From NCBI RefSeq assembly GCF_000006565.2, contig NC_031476.1, forward strand, positions 4,525,900-4,589,899: a stretch of DNA of 64,000 bases, in the 5' to 3' direction. The DNA comes from Toxoplasma gondii ME49. Taxonomy: Eukaryota; Apicomplexa; Conoidasida; Eucoccidiorida; Sarcocystidae. The position numbers and the translations under genes are program-made. Under the pieces are notes generated by a model that did no database searches, had not been told where the DNA came from, and worked only from the letters and a program-made list of their open reading frames with translations. Below, piece after piece: positions 49,901 through 62,409 of the stretch. Every line of letters begins with the position of its first letter. The stretch's first letter is position 1.

Positions 49901-52900
49901 TGCTGCACAGCCTTCCTGCTCTCAAGTAGACAGATAAGCGAAGTGTTCTATCTTGCTCTGCCATTGTGTGGCTGCAATTCCATTTCTGGGGTGCTACATT
50001 CACTACAAGCCTCCTCTCTGGAAGTTCACATCTGGTACCTAGGCTCCTTGCAGGATACTTCGAACGGGATGTAACGTCAGCTCGATTCTTTTTGCACTGC
50101 GGTTCATCTTGTCTTTCATGGGTTGAATTTTTTGTCCACTAACAGAGCGTCACCTGCTCCAGTTTCTGTACAGGCGTGACGTTCGAAACGCGCCTTGCCG
50201 ATCACACAGATCCGAACAGAACGCTTTCTTCCTACACAAAAGCAACCGATGTGAGTCTCCTCGACGACGTTCGACAACCGCTCCTAATGCTCGCTTCTAT
50301 TTCTTGCCGTCGAATCGTTACAAAGCCATTTTGGAGTATAGCGAGGTTCACCGTCGTCGTAGTTGAGCACAGAGAAAAGAAAGTAGGGGACTTGGCTTCT
50401 GACGTAAATCGCCGAGTGTCAACTGTGATGTGCATATGGACATGCTTCCAGTCCTTGTACGATTTGCATCTTCTCACTTCCTCACTCATCAGTTTCGTCC
50501 GTTTACAAATTGCATGTTTACATCCAAGGACGTATCCAACTATCAACGGGACAGCTGACGCAGCGGAAAGGGTGCGATCCTTCCCGTTTGAACCACGGAT
50601 TGTGTTGGACCAGATAAATGTGAGCACCTGTGTTCAGTTCGGTGCGACAGTCCATCGGACAATTTGCTTTGACCTTTCTCTCAATCTTGGCAGCTCTGGG
50701 TGCGACCGGGCAGTCTGATGTGCATGAGATGTATCTGCTGGTATGTGTACTTTCTGTTTCTCCAGACGAAGAGAGGACAGAACGTGAAAGTGCGAGGTTT
50801 CTGGGGAGACATCGTCAATGGCCCTTTCTATGCCTACGGTGAGCTTGTAATCTGGAAACCTTAACACGACATTCTGAACTTTTGAAAAATGCCACTCCAG
50901 ACGGCTGCTGGCTTGAAAGAATTTCTGAATAAGATATGTTATATGTAAGCGCAACAACAACGTTGTTTCCCACACTTCTGGACGCCTACCGACTGCTTCA
51001 ACAAAATGGAGATATAATATTGTGAACAACATCAACACTGTTCTACGTAATGACCCTTTGCAATTACCCAAGCTCATAAAGTTTACTGATATGTATGTAA
51101 CTGAAGAGCTGAGGAGCTGAGTCCGCAATAGCGGGGGGGCAGAGGTGTTTGTGTCATCCACTCTTGTCTGTTGCAAGATTGGAACCGTAGCACTCCCGAG
51201 AGCCTTTGGGAGAGGTGCTGGTGTGGAGAAAGTAGTCTCGAGTTTGACAGTAATGGTGAGGCGCATGCTTTCAAAAAAAAGCGAATGCTCTTTTCTACAT
51301 GCGCAGGAGCCGAGACACGGCAACGTTACAGAGACCGGCTCTTCCGCAAGGTCGGCGACAGTCAGCGCTATGTGAGTTTCTGGAACCGCAATTTAGACTC
51401 ACTCTTTAATTGAAGGAAACAGAGGAAACAACAAGGATTTCCTGGAGCATAGAAAGTAAAAATTGCAACGATTTCAAAAGGGGGTCGTGGCGGCCACGAA
51501 CCGCCATCAGGGACCGACAGGGTTCTTCCGCCGGCAACTTGCTGGATATTGTTCACAGAGTCGGTCGTTTTTCTCTGAAAGTTTGAGAGCCCTGGTACCT
51601 TTTTACCGTGACATGAGGATGAGAATAAACTTCACAAAAGTCCAGGTTGTGTGCTGAATGTTGCTACAGAACTCTCATGACATCATGACATTCAATCTCT
51701 CATCGATTCTTTACAGTCTCGAAGAAATGCGCGTGAGTCTCCGAAGGGCGAAAGCCAAGTTCGGCTGTTGGATGCAGACACAGTTTCGTCGTGCTACAAC
51801 CCGTGAACAGAGCTAAGAATCCTCTAACCGTTTCTTGACAACGTAGACTTTCCTTTCCGTTTTTGCAGAGTGGGTAGTCTTGCGAAAAGGGCGATGAATT
51901 CGTTAGCCGTTCCTTGACTAAATGTGAATTCTCTGTCGATCTGCTGATGAGACAGAAGCATTTCCTATGGAACTCTCAGTCGAGCGCGAGGACCGCTTTT
52001 GCTTATCCTCTCCGTGGTGCCGTCTGTTGCGTGATATGTGTGGTCGCTTCAGGATCTCTGCCTACCGCCTCAGTCGGAAGACGAAGACAAGTCTGTCAAG
52101 ACACACGCCTCCCGCAATCACTGATTTCTTTCTCCTAGACCGTCCACCCTTTGAGTCGGAACCTCCACTGCATGTAAAAATTGATTCAGCGTTCTAGCCT
52201 CCCTAGATATGCCTACACTCGGAGTTTGCCTCTGGTGGTGCTCTAACAACTACTGCGGTTACAGGCCTCCCTATCCGTCGCCGACAGAGATTGCTTTTCT
52301 CGCTCTGGAGCCTAGACAGAATGCAGGTTCGGCCTCTTCTGAATCATCCCAGAGCTATTCAGGCCAAGAGCCGCAGTCCGAGGTCAACGCGGATGCAGCG
52401 GCGTTAACAGATGGCAAAAGGTTGGACGAAGGTTTCAGTTTCGGCAGTGCGGAAGAACTTTGCTCGCTGGATGCGCAAGCGTCGCCCAGGCGCAGACGGC
52501 CCGTAGAGTCACAAGCAAGCAAAAAGCGGCAGGCAGAGGACGTTTCGACTTCAGAGATTCGAGTGCTCCAGTCTTACGATCGGAGACAACCAAGTCCGAC
52601 AAAGCCCGATTTACTATCAGCAGGAAGAGAAGCAACAGAACCCCGAGAAGCTTCAGCGTGTACACGCTCGCTTCTTCCAGGTAAACGAACAAGTGACGGG
52701 AACGCCTCAGAAACTCCCTTCCTGTTCTGTCCACTTCAGTGTCTCTGCTTTGCATTTTCTCCGTTCTTATCCTCCGTCGCCTGGACACGTTTTTTCTCTC
52801 AAAGAAGGTTCGTGAATCTGCCTCCTGTGTGGTGGTTTTTTTCTAGGTTTCCAAAGCGTCAAAGTCAGCTTTCTCACGGGACCTGCAGCGGAGCTCCTGT

Positions 52901-53501
52901 CGAAGCCAAGGCACGTCTGGTGGCGGCATCGAAAAAACGTCGGAGCGATTTGCGCTTCTGCGGGTCTCACAAGGTGTCTGGCGTTTGCTTTTGTCTTTGG
53001 TCTTTCGATAGTGCAGTCTCTGAGATACTTCCTCCAGCGCTGTTGCCAGAATAAGAACGACAGCCACATTACCTGTCCTTCCAGTAGGCGTGCATCGTTT
53101 CAAGGAAGCCACAGATAGTTTGTGCGGTGCCGTTTACGACCTTCGTCCGGCAGGCGACTACAAGGAAACTCACTCTCAAGTGTACAGTTGGTTACTCATT
53201 TTTCTCTCCACCTTCCCGCAGATACGCGCAGCAGTTTGATTGTGCAGTTGTTTCCAACGTGGCGACAACGCCTCTCTTCAAGCACTGCGGGGTTCTCGCA
53301 GATCCACCACCGAGAAGAAAATCTCGGCTGCCCGGCGAGGTCGAATCCAGTGATGAGCCTGTGCAGCAAAGTGGTGAAAAAGTTATCAAGGAGACTCTAG
53401 GCTGCAGTACCCCTGTTTGCGGGGACGCGCCAGCGGAACCCTCTTTTCTTGAACGCTGCCTCAAGCCGACCGCACTTGTGTGTGTAGAAACTTTCAAGTG
53501 A
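46971..53501 (+). CDS. DNAAF3: Dynein axonemal assembly factor 3 homologue (DUF4470/DUF4471)
   Basis: Ten phase-consistent 5' exons: 46971-47139, 47470-47636, 47898-47985, 48339-48430 (donor GTCAGT, less certain), 48871-48956, 49275-49417, 49552-49597, 50174-50250, 50766-50838 and 51307-51371. Probable 3' exons are 52265-52680, 53085-53181 and 53222-53501; the join between 51371 and 52265 is unresolved. DNAAF3 acts in the cytoplasm to preassemble axonemal dynein arms. Family landmarks appear in order: GFVRFWAAAPALDVVAL, NILLLGLGDIHHILF, FFVHEEAPEVLARHLLLL, FIDLYANSRLLPKT, LKHRQRDEIQ, RLRHCYGQRFDYKVN, WNYQMN, LHWRQYKRF, GVTFETRL, GFWGDIVNGPFYAYG, and finally QFDCAVVS and ALVCVETFK. A Ser/Arg/Glu-rich insertion sits in exon 52265-52680. 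The AAGTGA at 53496-53501 may be a stop, or a donor (AA|GTGAGT) to a further exon. Microgametes are the only flagellated coccidian stage, so male-gamete expression is expected. Confidence 0.85.
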
Positions 53502-56500
53502 GTGCAGCGCATCCACACTGCTTCAACACACTATAGATCCAAGAATGTATACGGTGCGGAGGCGATCTGACAAAGCGTACGTTCCATTTACACAACGGTA
53601 TACAGTTCTCTGGTACGTTTGTAACTGAAGAGCTCGACTTGCCCTGAGTAAAGGTTACGAAGGTAGCACCGACAATAATCTTACCGACATGCACGCCAGT
53701 ACGAACAAAGAGACGGTTACCGAATCCATCATCGTTCTTCGTCCTATTTAGCCACGCTGCACAATCTCGCGGACACAAGTCGAATAAACGGATGCATTAT
53801 AGTTCCGTTTCCTCACGCAGTCAGGGCATGCAATACCAACACGCGTGTGTGAGACTTATCGCGAAATAGTTGGTGCATCTCGACATCAGAAAGACTTTGT
53901 TTCGAGAAAGCAAGTTCCCGGGCATCCAATGTGTGAGGACACAGAAAGAGCGAGGTTAACAACCGTGGGGGTGGAAGACGCCTTTTTATTGTGAAAACGT
54001 TTGTAGAAGAGGCCGATAGCGAAGCTCGATTTTGTTCATTTGAACAGGGACTGATGTTTTTTGTTTTCGTCGATTACGTGACCAAAACAATAAGCATCAC
54101 ATCGTTGACGCAGCGGTCTCAATTAAAGCGAAGCTAGTTGTGTGAAAGGCAAAATTTGGGGGATAAACAAAGATAGCATGCAATGTTCCTTCGAATTTTT
54201 CACTTGGCTTGCCTCGACTACACATTGAGGCCGGCGGTTTTTGCGCACGAGAGGTCGAGTCTCTGGATCATCCCGAGTCCGAGCTGGATTACTGTCTCCT
54301 TGATCTTGTAGGTCTTTGTTTACCGTGGACAAGCTGTTATCACTGTTTCCAGAGCACTCGGTAAATCTATTTGGTGTGTCTATATCCTTGGCACATCTTG
54401 TCTTTCATCGGCGTGCCCATCTTCTCGTGCCTTTGTGGTATGTCTACTGTTTTTCCTCCACTCTAATGTGTTCCCTTCGACGTGCAGATTTTGCGCAAAT
54501 TTAAATAGCGTTGCGAAACTGAGGTGAGCAGCTGAAGCCTCGTTGTTTTGCTCCTTGAGGTACGAAGAGCCTGCCAGATATTTTGGTCGGCACGAAGTCG
54601 AAGCGAGCGGGTTGATAGCGCCGACAACCTAGTTAAAGACTCCCTACTTAGGACCGACAACGGCATAAATGAAATGTGCCTCAGTATATTTTTTATTTTT
54701 GCTGCGCAAACGTCAATTCCACCACAACGACAATCAGGTTCAGGAAAGTGACGCTCGAGGCGGCAAGGAAATACAGCTGGAAACTATGCAACCCTTCTAG
54801 CGGTGAGAAGTGAAACGGCGTGTGTCGAACGGCAAAAGAGCGATGTTTAAAAGTGCAACTTGCACAGCACACACGGCAGGCTTTCGCAGACGCGGGCTGC
54901 CCACACACGCACGTCTGCACTGCGAAAAAGATCAACAGCGAAAGCATCTTACTGAGTGCTATTTTCACTGATTGCAAAAATAAAAAACCCCCACTAGACA
55001 GAAGGCATCAACGCTGCCCCTGAAGGTTTGTGCTCGCTGATACCAACACACTCTTGAATATTAAGAACAGCGGTACGGGTTTAGAAGCGGAAGAATCATG
55101 GAAGGCGCAATGTCATTGGTGAGGAGTTTTGTGTTGCCTCTGAACGGACCAGCACTCGGTTACTTTTCCCCCTCTGTCCTTCTATTTTTCTGCGGCATTG
55201 TGTGATATTTCAATCTGCTTTGAGTGCGGGACGAACGAGACACACACGGGAACATCTACGTATTCGGAACGCCAATTGTCACAGTGACAGACAAGGAGTT
55301 CTGCCTCTCTGTTTTTGAAAACTCACTCTTTCACGGGAAACCTTGTTATTTATGATAAAAAACAACTGAGCTGTTCTCAAACTTGCCACAAAACAAACAA
55401 AGTTCTACATCCACCCTCTAGAAGAACAACTTTGGACCGGAGCGTGAAAACTACAGAAACAGGACATTTGACATTAAAATCAATGGTGCGTATTGTGGGT
55501 ATGTAGGATACGTAAAGCGTGCTTCAAGAGCAGAAAAAGTGAACATTCATTGTGTCTTTCTCACAAGAGTTAGGACGCGGTGAATGAACAATTCGTATCA
55601 ACAGAGAGAGAAAACGACTACTCAGATGTTGGTATGATCGGCACCATCGTACTGGGAGCAATCCTCTCTGAGACAGGCTTATTGGTGAGCTCTTTCTGCA
55701 GAGTATCTCAGACGCGCGAAAATCCTGATGTAAATCTTCGAGGTCTTTGTTCAGCGAATCCAAAATCTATCTTACTGTTCGTCGAAGCGTTCCTTTTCTA
55801 CATAACCATTTGCCCTTCGATTTCCCGTTGTGTCTGCAGCACCTCCCATGGTGGAATCTCTGCAAGTTTCACACACGGCTACAGAAAAGAATCCCGAACC
55901 GAACTGTGCTGAAGCAACAAAGCAGGAAGCGGTTGCAGACGCATATATGATTTTCCGCACATCGCCACGCGAAACGGAAGAGTGAAACAGACATCAAAAT
56001 GGGGATATTTGCTTTGCCAACATGGAAAACTCTTCGAAAGGACTGTATAAGTCACCATGCCCTGCATATCTATATGCGTGTATCTGTGTAAAGGTTTAGA
56101 TCAGCTGGTACTAGCAGTAGTTATCTGCAAGAGGAAGTTCTTGTCTTGGCCGTTTCCCGGACACTTCTCCGTCGTTTCTTGATCGCACATGGGCGAGTCT
56201 ACTGAACGCCTGCGTCCTGGTGTTCCGTGTCGTGGATCCCATCGGTGGAAACTCTGAAGTTAAAAAGAACTGGTTACCAAAAAGCTGTGATACGCGGCTC
56301 TCTGCGATAACTCTTGTCACGATGACTTGCCCTCAAAAACGTTCTGACATAGACGGTGAATAGTCAAAGGATGTTGCAAAGAATCCAACCAATGTGCGTC
56401 GCGTGGAGTGTTCAGAGTCGCTGGGACTTAAGGCTGTCACTGATAGGAGAAAAGTGTCTATTGGGCTCCCCTATCGCTCCCATCCCACAGAGAAGCCCGT

Positions 56501-57324
56501 GTCTTTTTGGATCCGTACCTCTCTAAGATTCGCCACTCTACTTGACTCTCCTACCTTCTTCATCTCTGGAAAGCAGCGAACGTTTTTGCATCTGCAACTC
56601 AGGTCCGGTCCTCTGAGGCGCTTTCAATCACAGTTCCCTCCAGCGCCGCCGGCTCCTGTCAGTGCTGTGTGATCTATTCTGCAAAGCACATTTGTGGATA
56701 AATGAGGACGAAAGTACTGAAGTTTGTAATTTTGCTTCTCTACATAACACTCTGAAGTTCGCTGGCGTTGCCGACCTCTGACTGTTGGGCAGACGTGCTG
56801 GAACTTAGGCGGGGATGAGAGAAAACGTTTTCGATGCTACTTCTGCTGAGCGGGCTTCTGATCGAATCGCTAACGGGCGTGTGCGTCTTAAGAGTTAGTC
56901 TTGCCGAGCGTCGGGAGATTCGGTGTCAGTGAACAAGGAGTGGGGCTCGTTTATCGTGAAAAGCTCTCTGTTTTTCAACAAATCTCTCTGCAAACCGAGT
57001 TGCGTCGCAAACAGGCACGAACGCCGGCATGAGAGAAAACGCTTGTCCCGCAGAGTCGCAAGCTGACACGCGACACCTTGAACCAAGGCCAGGTGCAGAA
57101 ACAAGCTCTGCAGAGCAGAGAGGAAAGACAGGGCAGAGGTCCCACAGCGGCAGAGGCAAGAAGCCGATTCCTACATGTGAGTCCCCGTAAGAGAAGCAGA
57201 GTTAGAATGAAGGCGTAAACAAAGTGTGCAGGTCTCTAGACAGCATTCCCAACCTTCACGCTGAAGAAAAGTTGCTTTTCCAAACGCCCCAAAGACGAAA
57301 AAACAGCATTCGGTTCAAGCGCCT
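53502..57324. other. Convergent spacer between DNAAF3 and RPB7
   Basis: About 3.8 kb. It should hold the DNAAF3 3' UTR, possibly with one more exon, and the RPB7 3' UTR. Open frames of up to 110 codons are scattered on both strands without domains. I see no repeat or RNA gene. Confidence 0.4.
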
Positions 57325-58386
57325 TCAAAGCGTCGGAGAATGGGGAGACTGGAGTGGTGAAGACTGAGAAGCGGCAAAGTCCGAGGATCCCAAACTGCCG
57401 AATAAAGCCGCGTTTCCCTGGCCACCCAAGTTGCTGTGGTGGATGGGACCTAAGTAACTTTCGTTAATTGTTGCAATCGCAAAAAGATTCATGGAATCGT
57501 AGCGAACGCCAAGCAGCCGAAGGCGAATGTCACTGTCGACACGAAGTTCCACCTCGCCGTCGGTCATACAGCCCACTGCACTGTCGTCCTGCAAACAGAG
57601 CCGCGAAAAAGCAAAGATAAAGACGACGCAGAGACACACGACGCGAAAGCTACAACCCAAACTCCCGGCACACAGACACAGAGATAACCAGGTAAATACG
57701 GAAACGTACACCCGCCCATCAAAGACTCTGGGACAGACGCAACCGCACCACCGACGTCGCCAACATACGTACATTTATACTGTTGCATACATATACATGT
57801 ATATTTATATGTATATGCATATGTACATGCAAATGTATATACGTATATGCATGCATGTGTACGAGTACATGAGATATGTAGTATTGTTCGCAGGTGGATA
57901 GACTGACGAACAGATGCATGTATGTCAGAGATGGATACGAAGGCAGATGGGAGCGTAGAAGAGACGCGTTTCACAGGTCAAAGAGATCCACAAGTGCAGA
58001 CCGAGGAAACGACCGGGGAAACAAGAGAAAAGATGCACGGTCGGCGTCTCTCAAACGCGAAGGTGGCTCCAGTTCCATTGAAAGATCGATGCGGCCGCAC
58101 AGAAAGAGAAAGACGAAAAGCGAAAACTCACTTGATAGACGAAGGAAGGAGGCAGCGAGGCTCGAGAGACAAAAACCTTCAAAGGTCCACACTGAGCAAA
58201 CAATCCGAGCTTGTTCACGTCGGTGATGACGGCGTCAAGGACCTGAGAGGAAAACAGAAAGACCATACAGCCGTCGCTTTACTTTCTGCGTAGCGGCTTT
58301 ATCTACATGCATGTAAACACGTGAAGTTGCACACAAAGTAGAGTATAGATATACACAAGGAAATGCATAGCCGCGTACTCATAGTA

Positions 58387-58422
<36 letters not shown>

Positions 58423-58743
58423 TATGGATGCGTCGTGATTCTCGTTCATGCTGCTAACTGCATTTAAAAGTTGTTCTGCGCAGATCTCTCCATCCACAGC
58501 AATATCTATCTATATCCACCTATGTCTATTGTTATTTATCTGTCTCCGTCTACAACTCTCTGTACCAATCTATATCTCTCTGTATCTCTCTGTATCTATC
58601 CATCTATCTGTATGTTTCTATCTATCCATCTCTCAATCCATCTATCTATCCATTCATGAATCCGTCTACTCTACTTATCTCTCTAGCGATCGATCGATCT
58701 GTCTCTCTCTGTAGATTTCTCTCTACCTATAGCAATACCTCTT

Positions 58744-58781
<38 letters not shown>

Positions 58782-59567
58782 CATGCTTACGAAGGTCTTC
58801 GTGAAAGCATGACTTGCGGACGCTGTTTGGTTTCAGCAGAAAGAGGAGCCGGAATAGAAGACTGGGGAGAGAGTGGAAAACCGAAAACGCACTTTGAGGG
58901 AACGACGTCGACAGCAGACGTTCAAGAAAGTGGAGAAAACGGGACGCTTTGAGGAACCAGGAGAGATGACGTACCTCGTCCTTGAAGGGCTTAAACGCAA
59001 TTGCTTGGTATCTGGCCGCGACGATGACCATCCCTGTGCCATCCTGCACTCTTCCGGCTTCCATATGGACAATGCGGATCACGCAGATGATGTACCTGCG
59101 AAGCAGATGAGACATTGGGGGAAATGGAGAGAAGGTGAGAGAGCGAAAAGAGGCAGTGCGTTTACGGCATGTAGATGAAGGAAAGAAGATACACGGAAGG
59201 GCAGAGGTAAAAACAGAGACAAGACGTAAGAGGAAGCCGTATGGCAGAGGGAGGCAAGAAAGCAGAGAAGCGGCGAAGAAGAGGCACAGACGGGACAGAG
59301 AGCGTGTTCATTGCTTGACGGCTGAGGCCGCGTCTTCCCCCCTCTCTTGCACGGTGAGAAACGCGAGCTGTTCGACTGCCCAGAGGAAAAGCAAGGTGAT
59401 TCTACAAGAGGGAAGCCGACAGAGAAGGAAAAAACTCACCCCAAGTTGTGTAAACATTTGCCCTCGACCTGCTGCCGAAGAAGCGTCTCGACGTATTGGG
59501 TGTATCGACGCCCGAGCTGAGCTGGCCGCAAGGCCACATTGTGCCACTGCTCCACAACGAAGAACAT
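57325..59567 (-). CDS. RPB7: DNA-directed RNA polymerase II subunit RPB7
   Basis: Four minus exons with matching phases: 59567-59440, 59095-58975, 58242-58132 and 57588-57325, giving 207 residues. RPB7 pairs with RPB4 as the stalk of RNA polymerase II and binds emerging RNA. The N-terminal RNP-like domain starts MFFVVEQWHNVALRPAQLG, followed by LRQQVEGKCLHNLG and YIICVIRIVHMEAGRVQDG, and ends AFKPFKDE. The S1/OB domain follows (VLDAVITDVNKLGLFAQCGP, KVFVSRASLP, RLRLLGVRYDSMNLFAIATI). The usual family end is at NESYLG; here about 35 more residues, rich in Ser, Gly and Pro, follow. The family is usually near 170 residues. The related Pol III subunit RPC25 is less likely, because the end has the RPB7-type AIxTIxExYLG. 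The start ATG is in GACGAACATG. Confidence 0.93.
57765..57875. repeat. Degenerate TATA/TGTA-rich sequence in RPB7 intron 3
   Basis: Interspersed ACATATACATGTATATTTATATG-like units without a long perfect array, between RPB7 exons 58242-58132 and 57588-57325. Confidence 0.7.
58391..58781. repeat. TA arrays and TATC/CTCT simple repeats in RPB7 intron 2
   Basis: A (TA)n array at 58391-58420. It is followed from about 58500 by long CTATCTAT and TCTCTGTATC simple sequence, then (CT)n and (TA)n at 58744-58781. All lie between RPB7 exons 59095-58975 and 58242-58132. Confidence 0.85.
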
Positions 59568-62088
59568 GTTCGTCAGAAACAATCTGGCGTTTTTTCCATT
59601 CCTCTGATACGGACCCCCGTCTCCAGGAAACACAGAACTCGAGAACGAAGGGGGGGGCTGACGAAGAAATGGGGAGAGGAAGTCACTCGAGAGGACGACC
59701 ACGCACTCTTCGTGGATCCGACGAGAGAAAAGACTTCAGCAAAAAAAGGGGAGAGACAAGAAGAGGTGGATAAGAAAGGGTGGGGGCAGAACGGATAAAT
59801 TCGGAAGGCGGTAAACGAAGGGAAGACCGTTCTCGGGGAGGTTGGACTTTGGAAACAAGGTGACAAGCATCTGTTGACGAGATGAAAACGTTTGCAGCAT
59901 GTAGAGTGGTTCCTGTACAGGTAGATGGCTGCTCGGAACCGAGACTGCCTACAGAGAGAAAGTCTCCCGTCTCCACGTCTTCGACTGTGTCGCCGGCAGT
60001 GTACCGGAGCAGGGGCAGTCGCTTAGAAACGAGAGGAGACACAGGCGGAAGACACAGGAACACCGCGACGCGCTCTCAGAACAAAGAGGGCGCGACTTCC
60101 ATTGAGGAAACTCGAAGCCCGTCACGGCAGTTGGGTTGACCGGGGGCAAGACGTGTTTAGGGGAGACTCTTTGCAGCAGTACCTGGAGAGATGAAAATCC
60201 GCGTGAAAACGGGGAACGAAAAGTCACAAGAACGTGCAGAGTTGAATGGGGCACGCAAAGAGAAAAGAAAAGGAAAAACAAGAAGATGGACGGGAAATCG
60301 AGTCAGAAGAACTCAAAGATTTCCACAAAAAAGAGACCTGGCGGGAGCATGCTGTTTGTCCACACCAGATTCTGGCGTATGTACACCCTCTGTCGTGTCC
60401 CCACGGGACCACTCGAGAAGCCGGATGGCGGAAAAGCGAAAAAAGAAGACATCAAAAGGACTGGGCTCCTAGTGATTCACGACGGCATTTCGAGATGCTC
60501 CTCTTCTCAGGAGAAATGCGAAAAGCATGCTCACAATGCATGCACAAGAGCACAAGGTGTACATACACCTGACCAAGTCTCCAAAACAAGCCGCCCTTCG
60601 GTTCGCGCCCTCCGATTTTCCTCTCTGTGCTCACTCGTATTAGTCGGACTCCTTTCTTTTTACTCTCCGTCAAATTTTGCCGTGAGGGGAAGTTGCGACT
60701 TTTTTTCTGCTCGATTCCTCCCTAGAGCGTCTCTCTAACGACGACTGCATGCAAGACGCTTGCTCACGTTTTCAGAGGCACAGTTCACAATATTGTGTGC
60801 CTTTGCTCCTTCTAAACTCACAGAAAAGGACCCAAAAGTGTAAATCTTCTCACGCGCTTGGCCACCTCCAGAGCAGCGAAGAGGCGGTTAAACGGTTCGG
60901 TCCGTGTTCACAACGCGCCTTCCAAACCTACGCAATTTCATGCTCGCATATGTCTATCATTTGATTAATTCCACATATATATATATATATAAAGATATGC
61001 ATATGTATACATATGTATATAGATGTCTATATGTGTATATGTATGCATATGTTGTGCAATTATGTCCGGGGTATGCTTAGCTTTTGAACCGACAATCCTT
61101 TATTCTTCAACAGAGAATGTGTGCGTAGGCGCAGGCGTCAGAGCATATGCGTGCATCGAAGGAGAGGTGTTCCGGCTGTCCCCTTCTAGAGCCCTTCTGC
61201 GTTGATCGCTCCGGTGTTAGAAGGCAAAAGTCTCCATAGGCCTTTCTCGCTGTCTCCTGTTTTTCAGAGGTTCTTCTCCAACTCTCCCGGCTTATAAGGA
61301 GCAGTGCATATTGTAAAGTAGTCGATGAAAGGAGGAGTAGTTGAATCGAAGCGGCCAGAGGAAACGCGAAAAAAATTGGAACAGATTTGCCTCGTCACGT
61401 CTCCCCTCTCCCTCTCTACCAAGTCACCTGTCTTCCTTCTACCCTTGACAATTTGAAAAAATAGTTTGCGTGTGTGTGTGTGTTTGTCGGGTGAAAGGAG
61501 ATCAAGGTCGCCGCATCTTTTCTCGCCTGTTGATTCCATTTTTCTCCCCCCCCTCTTCCCTCCGTTTCCCTCCTTTTCAGCATCCTTTCTCGTTCTTCGT
61601 TCTCTCCGTCGTCAGTGCTCTCCTGACATCGTTGTCGCCTTGGCCGTTCTTACCCTCTGTGCTTCCTCTTCCCCGTGTCTGTCTTCTCATTTTCCTTCTC
61701 ACCGATTTGTCCATTGGCGCGTCCTTTCGCGGTGCCTTCCCTTGTCTTGTCATTTGTCTCTTTTCTGTCTGCACGCGTCCGAGGCCGCGGGCGACTTGTC
61801 CAGAGACGTTTTTTGTAGTGCGGTAACCACGGTCCATCCTCGCCCTGGGATCTCCGAGTTCTCAGTGCCTGCGTTGTACGGGTGTGTAGGGGAGCTTCGC
61901 TCTCTCTGAATCTGTACTCGGTTTCAGAAGTCGTTTTCTCCAGACGGAACGCGCCCGCTGTGTCGCGCCCCGCCGGTCGGCTCCGAAGGAAAATAAATGG
62001 TTGTTCTCCGCCGCCTCGCCCCACCAGCGTGAGGCTGCATATCTCGCTGTGTCTGGGGTCTCTGTCTGCTGCGTGAGCACGCAAAAGC
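59568..62088. promoter_or_regulatory. Divergent spacer between RPB7 and the SWAP-domain gene
   Basis: About 2.5 kb between head-to-head genes, expected to hold both promoters. It contains a palindrome GGTGTACATACACC at 60556-60569, a variant GCGTATGTACACC at about 60375-60387, a short TA array at 60974-60990, a (GT)n run near 61470-61483, and CT-rich sequence at 61540-61780 that could be 5' UTR of the plus-strand gene. No coding exon is supported. Confidence 0.45.
60556..60569. repeat. GGTGTACATACACC palindrome in the spacer
   Basis: The same 14-bp sequence as the copy at 32878-32891: inverted-repeat arms GGTGTA and TACACC around CA. It is followed by TGACC. Confidence 0.9.
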
Positions 62089-62374
62089 ATGTCGCGTATG
62101 TACACCGCAGGCGCTCAGGGCTCTGCCCCGGGACGCCAGCGAGGGACGAAGGAAGAAAGAAACGGGGCGCAGGGTCTCGTTTGCGTAGGCTCTGCATGCA
62201 AATACTTCTGCAGCGAAGAAGAGTGGAAAAACCTCGACAAACGTCTCATCCCTCTAAACGGGGATGCCGACAATCTCGTAGACAGGTACGAACCGATTCA
62301 AACTCAGAACGCGTGCGTCTGCGTCTTCTGTTGATTCTTTTTACGCATATATCTTTTTCTATCTATCTACACAC

Positions 62375-62409
<35 letters not shown>

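Noticed and set aside
58500..58790. Regular spacing of TATC/CTCT units as a possible CRISPR-like or satellite array
   Set aside because: Units are degenerate simple sequence without unique spacers, in a eukaryotic intron.
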